14,116 bases of DNA from Nitrospirota bacterium (lineage in GTDB: Bacteria; Nitrospirota; Thermodesulfovibrionia; UBA6902; DSMQ01), in the NCBI GenBank assembly GCA_016207865.1, contig JACQZD010000169.1, positions 1 through 14,116 of the forward strand. Direction: 5' to 3'. Shown piece by piece: positions 6,120 to 13,259 of this stretch; position 1 is the stretch's first letter; every line of letters starts with the position of its first letter. The position numbers and the translations under genes were made by a program. A model generated the notes under the pieces. The model ran no database searches, was not told where the DNA came from, and saw only the letters and a program-made list of their open reading frames with translations.

Positions 6120-6335
6120 TCATTTAAAGGTTTCTTTAAACTTGTGAAGCCATTTGATGTGGCTTCTTTCGTCATTTATTATCTCATCAATAACCTCTCC
6201 CTCTTTTAATGAATCCCTCAGTCCCTGAAAATAAAGCAGGGTTTCCTTTTCAAATCCGAGCGCGAAATTAACGGCGTCCGCCGCTGTTTTTACATGGTCC
6301 AGCGAAGGCAGGGATTTGACAGAAAATTTTTCCAT
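6120..6335 (-). CDS. Two-helix ferritin/rubrerythrin-like protein ('half-ferritin')
   Basis: This 71-residue protein has two helices matching the C-terminal half of rubrerythrin-like ferritin proteins. The first is AVNFALGFEKETLLYFQGLRD (Glu29/Glu31), the second EVIDEIINDERSHIKWLHKF with the E-x-x-H iron motif (Glu56, His59). Full family members have four helices and about 150 residues. Here the first two are absent, and no remnant of them lies upstream. A strong GGAGGAAG ribosome binding site 6 nt before the ATG argues for a real gene, so it may dimerise to build a di-iron site, as two-helix encapsulated ferritins do, or it may be a truncated relic. It starts 29 nt after the ferredoxin gene and is probably co-transcribed, which suggests a role in iron or peroxide handling. 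Confidence 0.72.
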   Translation of the reverse strand: MEKFSVKSLPSLDHVKTAADAVNFALGFEKETLLYFQGLRDSLKEGEVIDEIINDERSHIKWLHKFKETFK

Positions 6336-6364
6336 ACCGCTTCCTCCGCTTTAATAGATTTTTC

Positions 6365-6556
6365 CTATTCTTCCGTTATTGTGATGGCCTGCACAGGACA
6401 GATATCTGCGGCTTCACGGCAGTCACAGGTATCGCATTTGTCCTCAGCCAGAATATACGCCTTGCCGTCATCCCTGAGTTCAAAAACCTCAGGGCATACA
6501 TCAGCACACGAACCACACCCCTCACAAAGATCCCAGTTAACAACTGCCTTTAACAT
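6365..6556 (-). CDS. Small [4Fe-4S] ferredoxin
   Basis: This 63-residue soluble electron carrier has CEGCGSCADVCP (Cys11, Cys14, Cys17, Cys21) and CDTCDCREAADICPVQAI (Cys41, Cys44, Cys46, Cys53). The spacing matches single-cluster ferredoxins in which Cys11, 14, 17 and 53 bind the cluster and other Cys may form a disulphide; a second cluster is not excluded by the Cys count. The PEVFELRDDGKAYI segment between them is typical of the family. The start is firm: AGGAGGAG lies just before the ATG. It is followed 29 nt later by the half-ferritin gene. It could accept electrons from the 2-oxoacid oxidoreductase nearby or supply the ferritin-like proteins; neither link is shown. A long inverted repeat lies in its upstream region. 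Confidence 0.9.
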   Translation of the reverse strand: MLKAVVNWDLCEGCGSCADVCPEVFELRDDGKAYILAEDKCDTCDCREAADICPVQAITITEE

Positions 6557-6601
6557 AGTTCTCCTCCTTTGTTTGAAAATTTATTTACAAAACACCCCGT
6601 T

Positions 6602-6754
6602 AACGGCATATATGTCTGAAAAACTTTAAGGGCAACACCTCAGCGTCATGCTGCCTTTTATAAATAGTTTAAAAGCAAATACTTAAAACTTTTTGCGGCA
6701 TGACATGTAATAATCAGGTTGCATTCTTAAAGTTTTGAAGATATGTATGCCGTT
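6602..6754. repeat. 153-bp imperfect inverted repeat upstream of the ferredoxin (MITE-like or structured leader)
   Basis: The ends 6602-6630 and 6726-6754 are inverted copies of 29 nt matching at 25 positions (AACGGCATA...ACTTTAAG). Pairing continues inwards: GCAAC at 6632-6636 with GTTGC at 6718-6722, and GTCATGC near 6645-6651 with GCATGAC at 6688-6694. The loop is AT-rich. There is no coding potential. CACCCC occurs just outside both ends (6593-6598, 6759-6764) and might be a target-site duplication, although it is not flush with the arms. It fills half of the 306-base gap between the HD-GYP gene and the ferredoxin. It could be a non-autonomous mobile element, a bidirectional terminator or a folded 5' leader. 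Confidence 0.65.
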
Positions 6755-6818
6755 TTGTCACCCCTATTTTCAAATGCTACCAAACCATATGTGCCTTGTC
6801 AAATGATTTTAGCAGGGA

Positions 6819-6887
6819 TGGAGTTAATGAGGAAAGAGAAGAAAGCAGTAACAGATGTTACTTTACACGACAGTTTTATTTTCTAAA
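6819..6887 (+). pseudogene. Possible 5' remnant of a carboxylase/decarboxylase-type gene
   Basis: A short plus-strand frame reads MELMRKEKKAVTDVTLHDSFIF then stop. The part KKAVTDVTLHDS resembles the 'itDtTLRDahqSl' N-terminus of the pyruvate carboxylase B / oxaloacetate decarboxylase alpha family. AGGG and GGAG precede the candidate ATGs. The likeness ends where the frame runs into the 3' end of the HD-GYP gene on the other strand. The match covers only about 10 residues with Arg changed to His, so it may be chance. Confidence 0.2.
6847..6862. terminator. Palindrome directly after the HD-GYP stop codon
   Basis: AGTAACA-GA-TGTTACT is a perfect 7-bp inverted repeat abutting the stop codon of the HD-GYP gene. 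On the transcribed strand it is followed by a pyrimidine-rich stretch (GCTTTCTTCTCTTT) rather than a pure T tract, so it is at best a weak terminator. Confidence 0.3.
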
Positions 6888-9800
6888 CAATGGAGAAATG
6901 CCTCAACTATCTTGGGGTCAAACTGTGTGCCTGCACAGCGTTTTAGCTCTGTGATTGCATATTGTTTTCCTGGAGATGGTCTGTAAGGTCTGTCTGCGGT
7001 CATTGAGTCAAATGAGTCAGCAACAGCAAGTATCCTGGCACATAAAGGTATGTCCTCGCCTTTGAGCCCTTCAGGATAGCCTTTCCCATCATACCTTTCA
7101 TGATGAAAGTGAACTCCGAGGCTAACATCCTGTAATTGTTCTATAGGCTGGAGTATCTCGGCGCCTTTCTCCGGATGTCTCTTTAGAAGTTCAAACTCCT
7201 CATCTGTAAGGTTACCTTCTTTGTTAAGAAGCATATCATAAGTTCCAATCTTTCCAATGTCATGTAACAATCCGCAAAGCTTTATATGTTCTATATCTTT
7301 GCTTTTTAAACCCATCTCTTTTGCAATCTCAATAGCAAATTTCGTAACCCTCTCTGAATGACCTTTAGTCCATGGAGATTTAGCATCAATTGCAGATGCA
7401 AGTGATGTTATCGTGTTAATCAGCAGTTGTTCAAGGTCTTTGTAAAGCCTTGCATTCTCAAGCGCTACAGTTATCTGTGAAGCAATACGTTCTGCTGCTG
7501 ATAAGTGAGAAGGTGTCAGCCTCCCATAATATACAGAGCCGATATCAAGCGCACCTAGAACTTCACCCTTACTGATAAGCGGTATTATAATGGACGATTT
7601 AATCCCGAGGGCATTCAGTTCTTTGTGGTATTGACACTCAGTTCTGTCCTCAGATAGATTGGGAATAAATAAAGAGCTGTGTCTAATTTTGATTCTTTCA
7701 AAATAAGAATTTTGGGGGTTATAGGCTTTACCTTGGAATTCACCCATACCCCACTCTGAAATCACCTTACACATATCCCCTTCTTCCAGGAGGACTGCGA
7801 CCCTCTCACAGGGTATTATCCTGCTCGTCAATGCAGTAGCTGTTTTTAAAATATCAGCCCGATTAAGTGAAGCGAGAATCTCCCTGTCAATCTCACTTAT
7901 AGCCTTTATCGTCTCAATCTTGTTTGACAGGTCCATCATCCTCTCAATGGATTCCCTATAGAGTTTGCTGTTTTGAAGGGCTATCCCTATCCCGTCTGTA
8001 AGTCCTTTTAAAAGCATTATGTCTTTTGACTCTATGGGCTTAACGTTTTTATAGTCGCAGAATATTCCACCCCTTACCTTTCCACTGAAAGAGATCGGGG
8101 CTAATATACCACTGCCTATGTTAAATGTATCAACTAATTCTTTGCTTAAAAGGTCGCTTTCTCGGGCATTTTCAACAATTACGTACTGCCCTTTGAGAAC
8201 TTTGGTAATTATAGGCATATCTGTTTCTTTAAAAGTTTTTGTTAATAAGATTCCTTCTTCCACAAGACTTAGGCCATATCCTCCTACGAATACATAACCT
8301 TTTAGTTCTTCGTCATACAAAAAGAATGACGTTCTCTCAAATTTCAGATATTTTGGGATAATATTTAAAATATTTTTTATAAGATCCTTCTCATTAAGAC
8401 TGACATTCAATGTCTCAACTATTTGAAGGAGAGACTTTGATGTTTCTGCCTCATTTTTTACATTCTCGTAAAGTAGTACATTCTCTATTGTAACTCCTAT
8501 CTCACTCCCGATCGTTTCAAGAAGGTGCCTCTGCCATTCATCAATAAGCATATCAGGCGGGAGATATGTAAAAAGCACGCCTACTATTTTAGTTTTTGAT
8601 TTTAAAGGCACATTAAAATGGCCATGTGAGGCCATCCCGGAAGGCCGGGTAGTATGCCTTTCATCCTTAAAGCAGTCTGTGGATATTATCGGTTCTCCAG
8701 TCTCTGCTACAAGCCCGCATAGACACTGTCCAAATCCTACCCTGCTTTCAAGTTTAACAAATTCTTCAGTAAGCCCTTTGTGTGCTGCAAGTCTCAGACA
8801 CTGCGGCCCCTCCTCAACAAGGAATATCCCTCCTTTTGCCTGTATCTTTAAAAAGTCAAAATGAAATAATTGTTCAAGCACCTCATTGAGGATTGTCTGA
8901 AGGTCAAGGGTTTTACCGAGTGTTGTAGAAATGCTGTGCAGAACCTGTAGTTCCAATGTCTTTTTTTCGACAGCCTCCTCTGCCCTCTTTCGCACAATGA
9001 CACCGGCAAGCGTACGTGCAATTGCGGTAAGAAATGTCGCCTCTTTTGGATTGTAAGTATGTCCTTCTTCTACATATACAATAATCACGCCGAGTGTCTT
9101 ATCCGCGTATACTATAGGGACACAGTAGTGACCATGTGGAATAATTCCGTCATATGTGATTGTATGAAGTTCATCAATATGGTCAGCAAATTGTATCTCC
9201 TGTGTTAATGCCGCATTTCCACAAAGGCATCTGCCAAATGGGACCCGAGCACATGCCTTTTGTATCGGCTCGGCAAGTTTGACCTGAGCTTTCATTACCA
9301 AAACTTCGGAGCTATTTTCAACAAGGAATATGCCGCCCTTTGATTGGACCAGCAGCCAGGGGATTGACAGGATAAGGTCAAGTGCGTTCTTCAGTATATC
9401 TTCAAGAGAGATATTTCCCAGTGAAAGAGAAAGAATTGCGTTTATCACGCTCTGTGTATCATAACTCTGTTTAAGTTCTTCCTGAATACGTTTGCGATTG
9501 GTGATGTCCAATAAAGTCCCTAAAATCGCTGGTCGTCCTTGATATAAGCATTGAGAGCCGTAAACCTCTATGTTGATAATCTCTTTGTTTTTTTTCATCC
9601 CCCTGAAATTATACTGGATGGATTTGACTTCTCCGGATATCCGTTTCCGAAGGTTTTCTTCTACAATTTGGTAATCTTCCGGCAGAGTCAGATCCTTTGG
9701 TCCCTTTTTGTCTACCAATTCCTCAACTCTATAGCCGAATATCTCAGCAAGTTTTGGATTGACATATTTAAATATTCCATCCTGTATACTGTAGATGCCA

Positions 9801-10477
9801 ACAAGTGATTCCTCTGCTAAGCTTTTAAATTTATTCTCAGATTCCTGTAACGCATCTTCTGCCTGTTTGCGTTCTACAATTTCTCTTTGGAGTTGCTCAT
9901 TAGACGCTTTTAGTTCAGAGGTCCGCTTTATTACTTCTACTTCTAATTCATTGTGGGCTTTCTGTAATGCCTTCTCTGATTCTCTTGCCGTGCGAATGGG
10001 CAGAATATACATTATAAAGAAAATAGCTGATCCAATAAACAAACCAAGCAGCACAGCAATTCCAGTATTTATTAAAAGTGGACGAAAAGATCTCAAAACC
10101 TCAACCTTTCCTACTACAACGCCTGATTTAATCAGGTTGTGCGACTTACTCATCACTGGCGACTTTAATATAATGTTACCTCTCTCAGCTATAACCTTGT
10201 TATTATTGTTAATGATTCTATATGTATCGTTATACGGCTCTGGATGTTGTGACAGCAGTTCATTAAACGTTTCTTGCACATATGGCCATGTGTCTGGTTT
10301 CCTGCCTATTTCATCTGAAATAATACTTGCAAGCATCTCTGCATCTGCTTCAAGATGTGCTTTAATATTTTCATGGGAAGGGACCAAGTAACCTGTTGGG
10401 ATTATAATAGCAACCAAAAAAGAAATTACTATGGCAATGAAGGTAGTAACTGATGTGATGGTGCTTATATTTTTCAT
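6863..10477 (-). CDS. Membrane PAS-(GAF)4-HD-GYP c-di-GMP phosphodiesterase
   Basis: The 1204-residue sensor-effector probably degrades c-di-GMP. Order: helix 1 (10-30), an outside sensor region (33-135), helix 2 (136-158), a coiled coil (165-212), a PAS domain (213-332), four GAF domains (about 345-495, 508-670, 682-838, 855-1010) and HD-GYP (1015-1204). The catalytic set is complete: GHSERV (His1040), LLHDIGKIG (His1072, Asp1073), HPEKG (His1101), HHERYDGKGYPEGL (His1125, His1126, GYP 1133-1135) and ADSFDSMT (Asp1154). GAF1 and GAF2 both have CLCG (Cys417/419; Cys585/587), a His-Thr pair (His438; His608) and HGH (448-450; 618-620), as in the diguanylate cyclase GAF; GAF3 and GAF4 lack these. 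No Shine-Dalgarno precedes ATG 10477. It is transcribed alone: a 281-nt upstream gap carries a repeat, and a 306-nt gap follows. Confidence 0.92.
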   Translation of the reverse strand: MKNISTITSVTTFIAIVISFLVAIIIPTGYLVPSHENIKAHLEADAEMLASIISDEIGRKPDTWPYVQETFNELLSQHPEPYNDTYRIINNNNKVIAERGNIILKSPVMSKSHNLIKSGVVVGKVEVLRSFRPLLINTGIAVLLGLFIGSAIFFIMYILPIRTARESEKALQKAHNELEVEVIKRTSELKASNEQLQREIVERKQAEDALQESENKFKSLAEESLVGIYSIQDGIFKYVNPKLAEIFGYRVEELVDKKGPKDLTLPEDYQIVEENLRKRISGEVKSIQYNFRGMKKNKEIINIEVYGSQCLYQGRPAILGTLLDITNRKRIQEELKQSYDTQSVINAILSLSLGNISLEDILKNALDLILSIPWLLVQSKGGIFLVENSSEVLVMKAQVKLAEPIQKACARVPFGRCLCGNAALTQEIQFADHIDELHTITYDGIIPHGHYCVPIVYADKTLGVIIVYVEEGHTYNPKEATFLTAIARTLAGVIVRKRAEEAVEKKTLELQVLHSISTTLGKTLDLQTILNEVLEQLFHFDFLKIQAKGGIFLVEEGPQCLRLAAHKGLTEEFVKLESRVGFGQCLCGLVAETGEPIISTDCFKDERHTTRPSGMASHGHFNVPLKSKTKIVGVLFTYLPPDMLIDEWQRHLLETIGSEIGVTIENVLLYENVKNEAETSKSLLQIVETLNVSLNEKDLIKNILNIIPKYLKFERTSFFLYDEELKGYVFVGGYGLSLVEEGILLTKTFKETDMPIITKVLKGQYVIVENARESDLLSKELVDTFNIGSGILAPISFSGKVRGGIFCDYKNVKPIESKDIMLLKGLTDGIGIALQNSKLYRESIERMMDLSNKIETIKAISEIDREILASLNRADILKTATALTSRIIPCERVAVLLEEGDMCKVISEWGMGEFQGKAYNPQNSYFERIKIRHSSLFIPNLSEDRTECQYHKELNALGIKSSIIIPLISKGEVLGALDIGSVYYGRLTPSHLSAAERIASQITVALENARLYKDLEQLLINTITSLASAIDAKSPWTKGHSERVTKFAIEIAKEMGLKSKDIEHIKLCGLLHDIGKIGTYDMLLNKEGNLTDEEFELLKRHPEKGAEILQPIEQLQDVSLGVHFHHERYDGKGYPEGLKGEDIPLCARILAVADSFDSMTADRPYRPSPGKQYAITELKRCAGTQFDPKIVEAFLHCLENKTVV

Positions 10478-10560
10478 GATTTTACTTTTTAATTCATATT
10501 AATTCATAAAACACAAGAGAAAAACTAAATGTTATTGTAACATGAATCCTGCGTGAAAAT

Positions 10561-10630
10561 GTCATTCCCGTGAAGACGGGAATCCAGAAAATGATTGAAA
10601 ATACTGGATTCCTGCTTTCGCAGGAATGAC
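10561..10630. repeat. Dispersed palindromic repeat, copy 4
   Basis: Two inverted 27-nt units, 10561-10587 (GTCATTCCCG...GGAATCCAG) and 10604-10630 (CTGGATTCCTGC...GGAATGAC), are separated by 16 nt. Each unit forms its own hairpin and the two can also pair with each other. The element lies in the space between the bd-like oxidase operon and the HD-GYP gene. Confidence 0.87.
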
Positions 10631-10644
10631 AAATTGGGTATTTC

Positions 10645-10692
10645 TTAACCTAACTAAAAGGTAGGTTAAAATTATAGCCATAAAATAATGGC
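10645..10692. terminator. Two small inverted repeats downstream of the oxidase operon
   Basis: TTAACCTA (10645-10652) and TAGGTTAA (10662-10669) form an 8-bp stem with a 9-nt loop. Next to it GCCAT (10677-10681) and ATGGC (10688-10692) form a 5-bp stem. Read leftwards from the oxidase genes, the second is followed by a T-rich TATAATTTT, so together they may end that transcript. The stems are AT-rich or short, and an operator for the HD-GYP gene is an alternative. The rest of the 10478-10758 gap shows nothing else I can name. Confidence 0.3.
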
Positions 10693-10758
10693 GTAGAAAA
10701 TCAGCGATAATGTCACAAAGCAGCTAAAAGTATTTTCAACATCTTCCTTTTCGTTATC

Positions 10759-11973
10759 TTACAGATAATTTCTCACTGAAATTATAATTCCCAAACCTGC
10801 AACAATAACAATCCACATCAAAAGCAGGACTATGCTGGCCCGGCCCCACTTATGCATTAAAGGGGTTGCATCGTACAGCCCTGCCGTTCTGCCGGATTTG
10901 TATGCAATTGAAAGGAGATAAGCAATTATTATCAATCCCATTACAAAAGTGCCGAGGAATAAAACAGTGCTTCCCCAGTCAATGTTCAATTTATAATCAA
11001 AGATTGAATAACCAAAACGGCCGGCATACTTCATTCTTAAGGCCTCTCTGGCATAAGACATCCCCAAAATGGTCAAAAAAGCTCCGGTTACAGCCGGCAC
11101 TGCATATTTCAGGGGGGCGTTTTGCGCCTTATAAAGCAATGCCAGCAGTACAAGGCCGAGTCCCGCCCCGGACATGAATATCGGATTTGAGATAAAGTTA
11201 AACTCGCCGGGCAGACTCAAAAGCCACCAGAAGCCGATAACCGCCTGTAACGCCGTAAAGAGAAATGCCATCTTTGCGCCGATAACGCCGACCCGGTCAA
11301 GGTATCCCTGGTCCATGTCCTCCCTCTTTTGAAAATACCAGGCATAAAGCATCAGAAAAATCCCTGTCATCGCAAAAGACGGGATAATAAAATGCAGGAA
11401 TCTCGGAAGCTGAAAGGCCTGCAGAGAAGTCCCTGAAGTATTCACGGCATTCCCCTTCATATACCAGCCCAGCCACTTATCAGGCTGAAGGGCCTGATAA
11501 TTAAGGGCGTGCATGATAAGGCCCGCAAGGAGGAAAAGTCCTAAGGCCGTAATGCCGGTTAAGGCAAAGCCCTTTCCCCTCTGGGAATCCTTTTTAAGAT
11601 AAAACACATATGTCAAACCATACGCGGCCATCATTATAAAGATGAACCCTATAACCCATGCGCCGGAGAGGGCGTTGGATGCATACCAGAAAGGGTCATA
11701 GACCACCTGAACAAAGAGCAGTGGCGCAACCCCCAAAAGCATTGCCATGGATATATTGGCTGTCGTTGCCTTAACCATTGATTTTGAAAGGCGGCCCCAG
11801 AATTCTCCGCCCTTCAGATATCCGTACAAAGATAGAAAAGTCGTCCCGATGGTGAAATTCACAAACATAATGTGAAGGGCGAAAGTAAGCACCATCAGAA
11901 CCTGAAAGACTATTGGATAAAATGGTATGCCCATCGGGTCTTGTAATGTCTTCAGCATCGTTGAAATTTCCAT
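10759..11973 (-). CDS. Cytochrome bd-family (CydA-like) membrane subunit, second subunit
   Basis: The 404-residue protein has about nine membrane helices. The N-terminus (residues 20-50, MVLTFALHIMFVNFTIGTTFLSLYGYL) resembles helix 1 of CydA, the heme-binding subunit of bd oxidases, with His34 as a candidate heme ligand. Later candidates are His155, His194 (PRFLHFIIPSF) and His374. GVAPLLFVQVVYDPFWY and SGAWVIGF follow the CydA helix 3-4 layout. It has no cytochrome c motif. It starts 10 nt after the preceding CydA-like gene, with GGAGG directly before the ATG, so both are translated together. No classical CydB is present. It most likely forms an oxygen-reducing or quinol-linked complex with its neighbour, as in the non-canonical bd branches reported from Nitrospirota and relatives. 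Actual substrate and donor are inferred. Confidence 0.7.
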   Translation of the reverse strand: MEISTMLKTLQDPMGIPFYPIVFQVLMVLTFALHIMFVNFTIGTTFLSLYGYLKGGEFWGRLSKSMVKATTANISMAMLLGVAPLLFVQVVYDPFWYASNALSGAWVIGFIFIMMAAYGLTYVFYLKKDSQRGKGFALTGITALGLFLLAGLIMHALNYQALQPDKWLGWYMKGNAVNTSGTSLQAFQLPRFLHFIIPSFAMTGIFLMLYAWYFQKREDMDQGYLDRVGVIGAKMAFLFTALQAVIGFWWLLSLPGEFNFISNPIFMSGAGLGLVLLALLYKAQNAPLKYAVPAVTGAFLTILGMSYAREALRMKYAGRFGYSIFDYKLNIDWGSTVLFLGTFVMGLIIIAYLLSIAYKSGRTAGLYDATPLMHKWGRASIVLLLMWIVIVAGLGIIISVRNYL

Positions 11974-11983
11974 GATTTCCTCC

Positions 11984-13210
11984 TTACCTGTTAAGCGAAA
12001 CTAAATAATTTGCAAGGGCGTTTTTTTTTTTTTTTTTACCCATAAACGGCGGCATATAAGCATATCCGTCCAGGCCTTCCAAAAAAACCTTCATTTCTTC
12101 CGCATCCGTAAATCCCCGCCTTTCAACCATCTGAGGCATCGGCCTCAATCCGCTTTTATCAAGGGTATGACAGGACAGGCATTCAATACGGGCTATAAGT
12201 TTTCCCGCCTCAATCATGTTGGCGTCATTTACCACCCTGAGCGGCTCCGGCACAAATGGAGAGACCGCGAGGATTCCTTTTTGATTTATCAAGTTTGTCT
12301 CCGAGGTTACATTTTTTGAAGCGATATCATTTCCGATTATCTGGTTTGAATACATATACTGAGAGATGACATAGGGTTTCCTTATTATCTCCCTCATCCT
12401 TTCAGTGGACCAGATACCGGCAAAAAGGACAGCAATTGCTAAAACCGCTGTGACAAGCCTTATAGTCAGGGGTTTTAGATTGGCATATATAAAATAGAAC
12501 AACAGCAAGACAAAGGATGCGATTATCCCTGTCTTAAGCCCTTGCGGAGCAAACGTCTGTATTAGTTCCTGCCCTGCTGCTGGGATGGTTTTCAGATACC
12601 AGAAAAATGCCGTTCCCCCGAGCAGTAAGCCCGCAAGGCCCCATTTAGATGCTGTCTTGATGATGAATTTTCTTACCTCTTCATTCTTAAGCCTTGCCGC
12701 CGCCGCAATAGCGTAAACTGCTGCAATGGCAAACATCAAAGTCGTCCTGACTAAGAGCTGCGACCAGTATGTCTTGTTAAAAAATCCGTCAAAGAAATTT
12801 CCCGTCTCAATCCACTTCCCGGGTGAAAGCATAAAAGCCAAAATGCCGACAATTACCACCATCAATATCCCTGTGACTTCAATTATGAAAAATACCCATT
12901 CAGTAGCCCATCCCCAGACATAGTTGTGAATCAATCCCGATATGCCCCTCGGATTGGCGACCGTGGCGGCGTACCATATTCCTATACCGCTTAATGAACC
13001 CGTGACATAAGCGAACACAAGCAGAAGCAGGGAATATTTCCTGATAAACTCAAGTAATTCAGGTTTGTCCTCTTTGTAGGCCTTAGTCTCTATATAGACG
13101 TTAAACCACATGGCGCTCGTTGAAAGGTGAGACGGCAGGATATGAAAGGTTGCTATAACCGCAAGAATAATTCCAGCAGTTAAATTTGGCACTTCCCAAA
13201 TTGGATACAT
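11984..13210 (-). CDS. CydA-like bd-family subunit fused to a C-terminal cytochrome c domain
   Basis: In this 408-residue protein, residues 1-270 hold about seven to eight membrane helices. FHILPSHLSTSAMWFNVYIE (His23, His28) and LLVFAYVTGSLSGIGIW then WATEWVFFIIEVTG follow the CydA order, in which His and Glu residues hold hemes. Residues 325-408 form a periplasmic cytochrome c domain with CLSCH (Cys344, Cys347, His348) and MPPF (Met386) as the likely axial ligand. Such a fusion allows electrons to come from a c-type cytochrome or to pass through an internal heme c. Canonical CydA has no heme c, so this is a non-standard bd family member. GGAGG lies 5 nt before ATG 13210. A run of 17 A in the coding strand gives GKKKKKNALANYL near the end; one base more or less would replace only the last dozen residues. 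Confidence 0.78.
   Translation of the reverse strand: MYPIWEVPNLTAGIILAVIATFHILPSHLSTSAMWFNVYIETKAYKEDKPELLEFIRKYSLLLLVFAYVTGSLSGIGIWYAATVANPRGISGLIHNYVWGWATEWVFFIIEVTGILMVVIVGILAFMLSPGKWIETGNFFDGFFNKTYWSQLLVRTTLMFAIAAVYAIAAAARLKNEEVRKFIIKTASKWGLAGLLLGGTAFFWYLKTIPAAGQELIQTFAPQGLKTGIIASFVLLLFYFIYANLKPLTIRLVTAVLAIAVLFAGIWSTERMREIIRKPYVISQYMYSNQIIGNDIASKNVTSETNLINQKGILAVSPFVPEPLRVVNDANMIEAGKLIARIECLSCHTLDKSGLRPMPQMVERRGFTDAEEMKVFLEGLDGYAYMPPFMGKKKKKNALANYLVSLNR
12021..12037. repeat. 17-base homopolymer inside the cytochrome c coding region
   Basis: Seventeen T on the plus strand (A on the coding strand) encode five Lys and part of the following Asn. The frame through it matches an ordinary cytochrome c C-terminus (ALANYLVSLNR), so 17 is the in-frame length. 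With 16 or 18 A the tail would be TPLQII or RPCKLFSFA. This is a candidate for slippage, or a spot of sequencing uncertainty. Confidence 0.9.
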
Positions 13211-13259
13211 AAAACCTCCTTTTTACTGCTCAAGCATTAAAAGCTTAAAGCATATTCTA

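Noticed and set aside
6120..6335. Encapsulated ferritin or encapsulin cargo protein
   Set aside because: The sequence follows the rubrerythrin C-terminal pattern, no encapsulin shell gene or targeting tail is present; only the two-helix idea is kept.
9795..10391. 198-codon plus-strand open frame opposite the HD-GYP gene
   Set aside because: It is antisense to the well-supported N-terminal part of the HD-GYP protein, its product is Ser-rich and of low complexity, and it resembles no family I know.
10759..13210. Canonical cytochrome bd oxidase (CydA plus CydB)
   Set aside because: Both proteins look CydA-like, one is fused to a cytochrome c domain, and nothing resembles CydB.
13211..13259. 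AAGC-ATTAAAA-GCTT inverted repeat before the CydA-like gene as an operator or terminator
   Set aside because: Arms are 4 bp and AT-rich, with no T tract; too weak to annotate.
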